DNA from: Gammaproteobacteria bacterium
GTDB lineage: Bacteria > Pseudomonadota > Gammaproteobacteria > SURF-13
Direction: 5' to 3'
Length of the DNA: 64,000 nt
NCBI GenBank assembly: GCA_016195665.1
Contig: JACPZD010000037.1
Location: 1 to 64,000 of the forward strand
Part shown: positions 58,428 to 64,000 of the stretch, piece by piece
Position numbering within the stretch: the first letter of the stretch is position 1
How the letters are laid out: each line of letters opens with the position of its first letter
Notes under the pieces: generated by a model
What the model was told of the DNA's origin: nothing
Database searches by the model: none
The model's input: only the letters and a program-made list of their open reading frames with translations
Made by a program: the position numbers and the translations under genes

Positions 58428-59306
58428 TTACTGCTTGGCGGGCGCTTCGAGGCCTTTGAAATAACCGAAGAACTCCGACTCGGGCTCCAACACCAGCACA
58501 TCGCCCTTGTTGTTGAAAGTGGACTTGTAGGCATTCAAACTGCGGTACAGCGCATAAAAATCCGGATCGGCGCTATACGCTCCGGCATAAATCTCCGAGG
58601 CCTTGGCGTCGCCTTCACCTCGCAGGCGCTCCGCCTCGCGGAAGGCCTCCGCCTGAACCACTACGCGCTGCCGGTCGGCATCGGCGCGGATCTTTTCCGC
58701 CGCCTCCGCGCCGCGCGCCCGGAAGTCCTTGGCGACTCGCGCGCGCTCCGCCTCCATGCGCTGATACACCGAGGCGCTCACCTCTTTCGGGAGGTCCACG
58801 CGACGCAAACGCACGTCCACCACCTCGATGCCCAACTCCTTGGCCTCGTTGTTGGCGTTCACCGTCATGGTGTCCATGATCTTGGCGCGATCTCCGGAGA
58901 TCACCTCTTGGATGGTGCGCTTGCCGAACTCACCGCGCAGTCCGCTTTTCACGGTCTGAAACAGGCGCAAGCCGGCGCGCGTCGGGTCGCCGCCGGTCGC
59001 GCGATAGTATCGGGCGACATCGGTGATCCGCCACTTGATGAAGGAGTCCACAATGACGTTTTTCTTTTCAATAGTCAGGTAACGTTCAGGCTCCGCATCC
59101 AGGGTCTGAATGCGGGCGTCAAACTTGCGGACATTGTTCAATATAGGGACCTTGAAATGCAGGCCGGGCTCGAAGTCGGTCCGCACGATCTCGCCCAGAC
59201 GAAACAGGATGACCCGCTCCCGCTGATCCACGGTAAAGACCGAAAATGATGCGATGAACACCACCACCGCGAGTCCGGCAATCCATCCCGTGCGTAACTG
59301 GACCAT
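58428..59306 (-). CDS. hflC: FtsH modulator HflC
   Basis: A 292-residue SPFH-domain protein with an N-terminal membrane anchor (GWIAGLAVVVFIASFSVFTV). FTVDQRERVILFRLGEIV and DLPKEVSASVYQRMEAER are typical HflC sequences. With HflK it forms a large cage around FtsH that limits access to membrane substrates. The ATG shares one base with the hflK stop codon. Confidence 0.96.
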   Translation of the reverse strand: MVQLRTGWIAGLAVVVFIASFSVFTVDQRERVILFRLGEIVRTDFEPGLHFKVPILNNVRKFDARIQTLDAEPERYLTIEKKNVIVDSFIKWRITDVARYYRATGGDPTRAGLRLFQTVKSGLRGEFGKRTIQEVISGDRAKIMDTMTVNANNEAKELGIEVVDVRLRRVDLPKEVSASVYQRMEAERARVAKDFRARGAEAAEKIRADADRQRVVVQAEAFREAERLRGEGDAKASEIYAGAYSADPDFYALYRSLNAYKSTFNNKGDVLVLEPESEFFGYFKGLEAPAKQ

Positions 59307-60514
59307 CAGCGCACCTCCTGCTCGCGGGTCCGCGCCCGCATATCGCCGCTGGACGGCGAGAGGGGCGGCGCCACAGTGGTGGATTTATCAGTGCCCTCCG
59401 GGGCCGCCGGCCTCTCGGGCAGCATGAACGATTCGCCGCGTTGTTGCATCATCTTGTCGAGCGGCAGATACAAGAGATTGTTGCCCCCCTTGATATCCAC
59501 CATCACCTTGCTGCTGTTGGACAACACCGACTCCATCGCTTCCAGGTAAAGACGCTTGCGGGTGATCTCGGGAGCCAGCTTGTACTGCCCCAACACCTGC
59601 GTAAAGCGGCTCGCCTCGCCCTCCGCCTGGGCGATCACCTTGGACTTGTAGGCCTCGGCCTCTTGAAGCTGACGGGCCGCGCCGCCGCGGGCGGTCGGGA
59701 TCACGCCGTTGGCATAGGTCTGCGCCTCGTTAATCAGGCGTTGTTCGTCCTCGCGCGAACGGATCACATCCAGGAAGGCGTTCTGCACCTCTTCCGGGGC
59801 CTGCGCGCCCTGCACGTTGGCGCGCGTGAGTTCAAGGCCGGTGCGATAACGATCGAGCACCTCCTGAATCAATGCCTCGCTGCGCTCCTCGATATCGCGG
59901 CGCCCTTCACCCAGCACATAGTCCATCTTGCTCTTGCCGACGATCTCGCGCACCACGCTCTCGGTCACCTGCCCCAGGGTGACATCGGGGTCACGCACGC
60001 TGAACACATAGTCGCGCGCCTCCTTGACGCGGTATTGAACCGCGAGCTTGATGTCTATGATGTTTTCATCCTGGGTCAGCATCAGCGACTCGCGCAGCAC
60101 ATCGGTAGGCTGTTGACCGGCGCCGGCGGTGCGAAATCCGATCTCGACATTGCGGATCTGATCAATGTTGACGACCTCCACCGTTTCGATCGGATAAGGG
60201 ATGTGCCAGTGCGGCCCCGGTAATGTAGTTGCTTGGTATTGACCAAAGCGCAACACAATACCGCGCTCCGGCGGATCAATGATGTATATCCCCGAGCCTA
60301 ACCAGATGACGACGGCGAGCAGCGCCAGCCAGCCGAGCCCCGATGCGCCGGGCTTACCGCCGGTGTCCCCGCGTTTCCCGCCAAACAGGGCGCCGAACCG
60401 CTCACGTAATTTGCGGGCGACCTCGTCCAGATCGGGAGGACCTTCGCCACTGGGCTTGCGGGCGCTCCACGGATCTTTGCCGCCACCGGCGCCTCCCGGT
60501 TCATTCCAAGCCAT
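59306..60514 (-). CDS. hflK: FtsH modulator HflK
   Basis: A 402-residue SPFH-domain protein: Gly-rich cytosolic N-terminus (MAWNEPGGAGGGKDPW), membrane helix (GWLALLAVVIWLGSGIYII), SPFH domain (PPERGIVLRFGQY) and coiled coil, with the C-terminal Pro/Ser tail. The Gln/Ala-rich AEAYKSKVIAQAEGEASRF segment is typical. Forms the HflKC complex with FtsH. ggag precedes the start. Confidence 0.96.
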   Translation of the reverse strand: MAWNEPGGAGGGKDPWSARKPSGEGPPDLDEVARKLRERFGALFGGKRGDTGGKPGASGLGWLALLAVVIWLGSGIYIIDPPERGIVLRFGQYQATTLPGPHWHIPYPIETVEVVNIDQIRNVEIGFRTAGAGQQPTDVLRESLMLTQDENIIDIKLAVQYRVKEARDYVFSVRDPDVTLGQVTESVVREIVGKSKMDYVLGEGRRDIEERSEALIQEVLDRYRTGLELTRANVQGAQAPEEVQNAFLDVIRSREDEQRLINEAQTYANGVIPTARGGAARQLQEAEAYKSKVIAQAEGEASRFTQVLGQYKLAPEITRKRLYLEAMESVLSNSSKVMVDIKGGNNLLYLPLDKMMQQRGESFMLPERPAAPEGTDKSTTVAPPLSPSSGDMRARTREQEVR

Positions 60515-60596
60515 CGGTTACTCCAAGCAGGGTGAAGGGGTACATTCTATGGGTCTCTGGGCACGGCCGCAACAAAATATCCACAGACAGTTAAAA

Positions 60597-60740
60597 CTTA
60601 GAGCCTATCCATACTGTAGTTCCACTGAGTCCGTTGCGGTGAAAAGGCTTCACCGCAGAGCGCGCGGAGGACAAACAAACCCTTGCTTGAGGGCATTCCT
60701 CTGTGTCCTCTGCGGTAAATTATTTATGGATAGTTCTTAG
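60597..60740. repeat. Nested inverted repeats between hflX and hflK
   Basis: Outer arms ttagagcctatccata and tatggatagttctta and inner arms accgcagagcgcgcggagg and cctctgtgtcctctgcggt form nested hairpins downstream of the hflX stop. The inner pair belongs to the accgcagag spacer-repeat type seen again at 55398-55670. It separates hflX from hflK and may end or weaken transcription between them. Confidence 0.7.
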
Positions 60741-60744
60741 TAGA

Positions 60745-62151
60745 TCAAATGAGCGCTACCGGGGAGAAATCGTCGAGTCCCGCTTCACTACGCAGGCTTT
60801 CCAGACTCGCGGAGGGGATCTCGACGTCCATGACCCAATCTCCGTCCTGCTCCAGATGCTCAGCGCGCACTGCGCCCATCTTGAACAATCGGGCTCTCAG
60901 CCGTCCCGCGCTGGGAGGCAGACGCAGACGCTGCCGCAGCGGGCCTTGAGGCGGCGTCTCGCTATCCTGGCGCTTCGCGGCAGCCTCCGCCAGGGCCTGC
61001 TGCAAGAGTTCCAGACCTGCGCCCGTGACCGCGGAGAGCCACACCCGCTTGATGCGGCCCTGCTCATCGCGCTCCAGCCGTGGCAGCCGCTCCCGGCATC
61101 CTGCCTCCCGCGACACTGGCAGAACCCTTCGCTGGCGCTCTTCCCTGTGCGGCGCGGTGTCGGGCAACAGATCAATCTTGTTATAAATCTCCAACTGCGG
61201 CACGTCTTCCGCGCCGATTTCTTTGAGTACGCTGTTCACCTGCTCGGCGCAGATCTGGTGGTCGTCGGCGTGGGCGTCTATCACGTGCAGCAGCAGATCG
61301 GCGTCGCGCGTCTCTTGCAAGGTGGAGTGAAACGCGGCGACCAGATCATGCGGCAGGTTGCGGATGAAGCCGACGGTGTCGGTGACGATAAGCGGTTGGC
61401 CGTTGTCCAGCCCCAGACGGCGCACGGTGGGATCGAGCGTAGCGAACAACAGGTTGGCCGCATAGACGCCGGCGCCGGTGAGGCGATTAAACAATGTGGA
61501 CTTGCCGGTGTTGGTGTACCCGACCAGCGATGCGGTAAACAGGCCGGCCTTGCGCCGCGCGCGCCTGCCTGTTTCGCGCTGGCTGCGCACCTTCACGAGG
61601 CGCTTGTTGAGCTGTTTGATGCGCGCGCCGATCAGACGGCGGTCGGTTTCGAGCTGGGTCTCACCGGGCCCGCGCAGACCTATACCGCCCTTTTGCCGCT
61701 CCAAGTGGGTCCAGCCCCGTACCAGGCGGGTGGCGAGATGCCGCAACTGCGCCAGCTCGACCTGCAGTTTACCCTCGTAGCTACTGGCGCGCTGCGCGAA
61801 GATGTCCAGAATCAGGCCGGTGCGATCCACGACCCGGCATTGCAACAACTTCTCGAGATTACGTTCCTGGGCGGGCGACAAGGTGTGATTGAACAGCACG
61901 ACCTCGGCCTGTTCGCGTTCTACGCAAGCACGGATTTCTTCGGCCTTGCCGCTGCCTGCAAAATATTTGGGATCGGGGCTGCTGCGTGTACCGGTGATGG
62001 TGGCGACCGGGCGGCCGGCGGCGGCCAGAGCGAGTTCGCGCAATTCCGCCAGTTCTTCACTACCGTTGCAAACGGGATGCCGGGAGCGACTGCCGTTCAG
62101 GTTCAGGTGAACCAGGACTACACGTTCCCCGCGCTTGGGGCGCTCAAACAA
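60745..62151 (-). CDS. hflX: GTPase HflX, carrying two short in-frame insertions
   Basis: A 468-residue ribosome-associated GTPase that splits stalled ribosomes. The N-terminal HflX domain (TGTRSSPDPKYFAGSGKAEEI, KGGIGLRGPGETQLETDRR) and the GTPase domain are intact, with G1 GYTNTGKST, VTDTVGFIRNLP, and NKIDLLPD. Two stretches do not fit the family and come from the dispersed palindromic element: SRSRHPV near residue 22-32 (DNA around 62075-62090), and HREERQRRVLPVSREAGCRERL just after NKIDLLPDTAP in the GTPase domain (61085-61148). Both keep the frame. The second adds about 21-22 residues next to the G4 region. Confidence 0.92.
   Translation of the reverse strand: MFERPKRGERVVLVHLNLNGSRSRHPVCNGSEELAELRELALAAAGRPVATITGTRSSPDPKYFAGSGKAEEIRACVEREQAEVVLFNHTLSPAQERNLEKLLQCRVVDRTGLILDIFAQRASSYEGKLQVELAQLRHLATRLVRGWTHLERQKGGIGLRGPGETQLETDRRLIGARIKQLNKRLVKVRSQRETGRRARRKAGLFTASLVGYTNTGKSTLFNRLTGAGVYAANLLFATLDPTVRRLGLDNGQPLIVTDTVGFIRNLPHDLVAAFHSTLQETRDADLLLHVIDAHADDHQICAEQVNSVLKEIGAEDVPQLEIYNKIDLLPDTAPHREERQRRVLPVSREAGCRERLPRLERDEQGRIKRVWLSAVTGAGLELLQQALAEAAAKRQDSETPPQGPLRQRLRLPPSAGRLRARLFKMGAVRAEHLEQDGDWVMDVEIPSASLESLRSEAGLDDFSPVALI
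61085..61148. repeat. Palindromic dispersed element, copy B (inside hflX)
   Basis: Matches copy A (9935-9998) at 57 of 64 positions over the full length, ending in the shared cttccctgt. It is in frame in the hflX GTPase domain, after NKIDLLPDTAP. Confidence 0.85.
62075..62090. repeat. Palindromic dispersed element, fragment E (inside hflX)
   Basis: The complement of ggatgccgggagcgac repeats the first 16 bp of the element (gtcgctcccggcatcc). It codes for SRSRHP near the HflX N-terminus. A short fragment, so homology is likely but not certain. Confidence 0.55.
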
Positions 62152-62211
62152 TCATCTACCCCCGCGCCGGATTACAGGAAGGCAGCTAAGCGAGTGAATT
62201 GGCATCCCCGG

Positions 62212-62466
62212 TTAAGCGTTCCCCGGCGCAGACTCAACGTCTTCTTCCATGCCCGGCAGCTTGATGTTGCGGGCGGGGACCACGGTGGAAATGGCGTGCT
62301 TATAGACCATTTGACTGACCGTGTTTTTCAGCAATACCACGAATTGGTCAAAGGATTCGATCTGGCCCTGGAGCTTGATGCCGTTTACCAAATAGATGGA
62401 GACGGGGATACCCTCCCGGCGCAGTGTATTAAGAAATGGATCCTGGAGCGATTTCCCTTTGGTCAT
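62212..62466 (-). CDS. hfq: RNA chaperone Hfq
   Basis: An 84-residue Sm-like protein forming a hexamer that pairs sRNAs with mRNAs. [20 protein letters not shown] and [14 protein letters not shown] are the Sm1 and Sm2 motifs. The ATG at 62466 is chosen because aaggag stands before it and the N-terminus (MTKGKSLQ) is standard. The frame is open 29 residues further upstream, overlapping miaA by a few bases, which is noted but not used. C-terminal tail is short. Confidence 0.96.
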   Translation of the reverse strand: MTKGKSLQDPFLNTLRREGIPVSIYLVNGIKLQGQIESFDQFVVLLKNTVSQMVYKHAISTVVPARNIKLPGMEEDVESAPGNA

Positions 62467-62545
62467 ATCAGTTCTCCTTTTTTTCTCGTTATTAGGGGTG
62501 CTCGTGTCCACGGACACGGCCTCGCCAACAGTCTTCGCGGTTGTT

Positions 62546-63478
62546 TTACTCATTTCCTATGGCCTCCGCACAGTAATTACTCAGCTTTTCGAATACCCTT
62601 TCATCCAAGCTGTCAAACCACACCGCGTCGGGTTCAGCACGCAGCCACGTCAACTGGCGTTTGGCGAGTTGGCGTGTCGTTATAATAGCTCTTTTGGTCA
62701 TTTCCTCGCAATTCATTTTACCCCCCAGATAATCCCACACCTGGAGGTATCCTACTGCCCTCAAGGCGGGTGCCTCGGGCGTCAAATCGCCCCGCTGGCG
62801 CAGGGCCTCAACCTCTTCAATCAGCCCCCGTTGCAGCATGTCATGAAACCGTCGGGAGATAGATTCATGTAGCATCCGGCGATCGCCAGGCGCCACCGCC
62901 AGCTTGATGACTCGATGTGTCAAAGGTTCGGCAGTGGTTCGGGCGTAAAGTTCCGTGCGGGTGCTGCCGGTCAACTCATAGACCTCCAGAGCTCGCTGGA
63001 TGCGCTGGGGGTCGTGAGGGTGAATCCGCGCAGCCGCCTCAGGGTCAATCTCGGCCAGCCTCGCGTGGAGCACACCCCAGCCTTTAGCCTCGGCCTCGGC
63101 CGCCAGCCTTTGCCGCACCTCGGCATCGGCGGAGGGTAACTTAGACAGGCCACGTTGCAGGGCCCGAAAATACAGCATCGTCCCGCCGACCAGCAGCGGG
63201 ATGCGCCCCTTAAGGGTAATCGCCTCCATCTCGGCGAGCGCGTCCTCACGAAACAGCGCCGCGGAGTAGGGATCGGCAGGGTCGCGGATGTCTATAAGAC
63301 GGTGCGGCGCCCTGCTCAGCAACTCAGCGCCGGGCTTGGCGGTGCCGATGTCCATGCCGCGATACACCATCGTTGAGTCCACGCTGATGATGTCGCAGGG
63401 CAGGTGCTCGGCAAGCGCGATCGCAAGATCGGTCTTGCCGCTCGCAGTGGGGCCCATCAAGAAAATGGCGGGAGGCAT
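62546..63478 (-). CDS. miaA: tRNA dimethylallyltransferase MiaA
   Basis: A 310-residue enzyme that adds a dimethylallyl group to A37 of UNN-decoding tRNAs. The P-loop is GPTASGKT (residues 9-16); [22 protein letters not shown] and [14 protein letters not shown] and [12 protein letters not shown] are conserved. It sits between mutL and hfq in the classic order. A short gap with direct repeats (63479-63540) separates it from mutL. Confidence 0.96.
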   Translation of the reverse strand: MPPAIFLMGPTASGKTDLAIALAEHLPCDIISVDSTMVYRGMDIGTAKPGAELLSRAPHRLIDIRDPADPYSAALFREDALAEMEAITLKGRIPLLVGGTMLYFRALQRGLSKLPSADAEVRQRLAAEAEAKGWGVLHARLAEIDPEAAARIHPHDPQRIQRALEVYELTGSTRTELYARTTAEPLTHRVIKLAVAPGDRRMLHESISRRFHDMLQRGLIEEVEALRQRGDLTPEAPALRAVGYLQVWDYLGGKMNCEEMTKRAIITTRQLAKRQLTWLRAEPDAVWFDSLDERVFEKLSNYCAEAIGNE

Positions 63479-63540
63479 AGGGGTGAGGGGTGAGGGTGAG
63501 TGAGGGGTGAGGGTTTTTACGCCTCACGCCTCACAGTTTT
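63479..63540. repeat. Short tandem-like GGGTGAG repeat between mutL and miaA
   Basis: ggggtgaggggtgagggtga followed by gtgaggggtgaggg and cgcctcacgcctcac: short direct repeats of (g)gggtgag and an inverted copy, the usual spacer-type repeat of bacterial genomes. The miaA start ends inside the first part. No gene. Confidence 0.7.
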
Positions 63541-64000
63541 CTACCGTCCTCTCATAAACAATTTATCCAGCTCATCCAAACTCAGTTGTATCCATGTCGG
63601 ACGGCCGTGATTGCACTGCCCGCTGCGCGGCGTCGTCTCCATATCGCGCAACAAGGCGTTCATTTCACCAAGCCCAAGGCGGCGGTGGGCGCGGACCGAG
63701 GTATGACAGGCTAGCGTGCCGAGCAGGCCGTTGATATGCTCGCGGATACGGGTACTCGTGCCGTGGGTGATGAGGTCGGAGAGCACATCGCGCAGTAGGC
63801 TAGCCACATCCGCATCTTGCAACAACGTGGGCGCCCGGCGCACAACCAGGGTCTCCGGGCCGGCCCGGCCGATCTCGAAGCCCAGTTCCTCGAACAAATC
63901 CGCATTTTCCTCGGCGATATCTGCCTCGCGCGTGCTGACATTCACAGCGACAGGCAGTAATAGCGGTTGAGAAATAATCCCCTCCCCCTCCAGCGCCGCC
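63541..64000 (-). CDS. mutL: DNA mismatch repair protein MutL, C-terminal part (runs off the window)
   Basis: Only the C-terminal 152 codons are in the window; the gene continues past 64000. The segment [20 protein letters not shown] followed by [19 protein letters not shown] and the ending [10 protein letters not shown] identify the MutL dimerisation domain of non-endonuclease type. It coordinates MutS and MutH-like or other steps. Gene order mutL-miaA-hfq is classical. Confidence 0.93.
   Translation of the reverse strand, partial: AALEGEGIISQPLLLPVAVNVSTREADIAEENADLFEELGFEIGRAGPETLVVRRAPTLLQDADVASLLRDVLSDLITHGTSTRIREHINGLLGTLACHTSVRAHRRLGLGEMNALLRDMETTPRSGQCNHGRPTWIQLSLDELDKLFMRGR

Noticed and set aside
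60703-62685. A 660-codon open frame antisense to hflX, and similar long antisense frames across sufB, ilvB and the RHS gene
   Set aside because: They mirror the codon bias of GC-rich genes on the other strand, have no recognisable domains and cover well-identified genes; they are shadows.

Overview
The window reads as chromosome from a gammaproteobacterium, or a lineage close to the beta/gamma boundary, probably a chemolithotroph-like or environmental bacterium; the species cannot be named from sequence alone. The main clue is gene order. mutL-miaA-hfq-hflX with hflK-hflC-DUF2065-hisZ-purA, rpfE-recJ, ilvB-ilvH-ilvC-pssA-leuA and purM-purN-DUF3108 are all arrangements known from Beta- and Gammaproteobacteria. 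DNA is GC-rich in genes and clearly AT-rich only in a few regulatory gaps.

Layout. 1-8161: end of an IS3-type element, a giant secreted RHS protein cut short at its core motif, and a secreted alpha/alpha-toroid protein with a dockerin-like tail. 8477-12658: tsaB, an O-methyltransferase, rpfE and recJ. 12699-21743, all on the minus strand: PBP7-type endopeptidase, a CDGSH protein, ppnP, argG, a vapBC module, and a 2-oxoacid dehydrogenase complex packed into two genes (E1alpha-E1beta fusion and E2-E3 fusion). 21844-30624: an M17 aminopeptidase whose 3' end is repeated on the far side of a HigBA-type toxin-antitoxin module, a Sel1 protein, an inositol-phosphatase-family enzyme, pyrC, grxD, orn, an M48 protease, a cytochrome c, a pterin dehydratase and hicBA. 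30681-40997: icd, a tightly overlapping sufBCDSU-nfu operon for Fe-S cluster assembly, a transaldolase-like aldolase, an oxidoreductase, a pirin and a MIF-family tautomerase. 41014-47275: branched-chain amino acid operon ilvBHC-pssA-leuA. 47379-54650: wrbA, a lipoprotein, a GGDEF-EAL protein coupled to hda-perM-pgsA, and purM-purN. 54653-64000: DUF3108, split purA, hisZ, hflCK, hflX, hfq, miaA and the 3' part of mutL.

The least ordinary content is mobile or repetitive. A small palindromic element occurs in-frame inside rpfE, the E2-E3 gene and hflX, resembling in behaviour the Rickettsia palindromic elements. Two MITE-like elements with 16-bp terminal inverted repeats and 4-bp target duplications sit directly behind stop codons, and one carries two copies of the palindromic element. 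Other unusual points are the two-gene 2-oxoacid dehydrogenase complex, the pepA 3'-end duplication around higBA, a one-base frameshift in purA, a possible Leu/Ile-rich leader peptide before ilvB, and a GGGA tract before leuA. No rRNA, tRNA or CRISPR array was seen.
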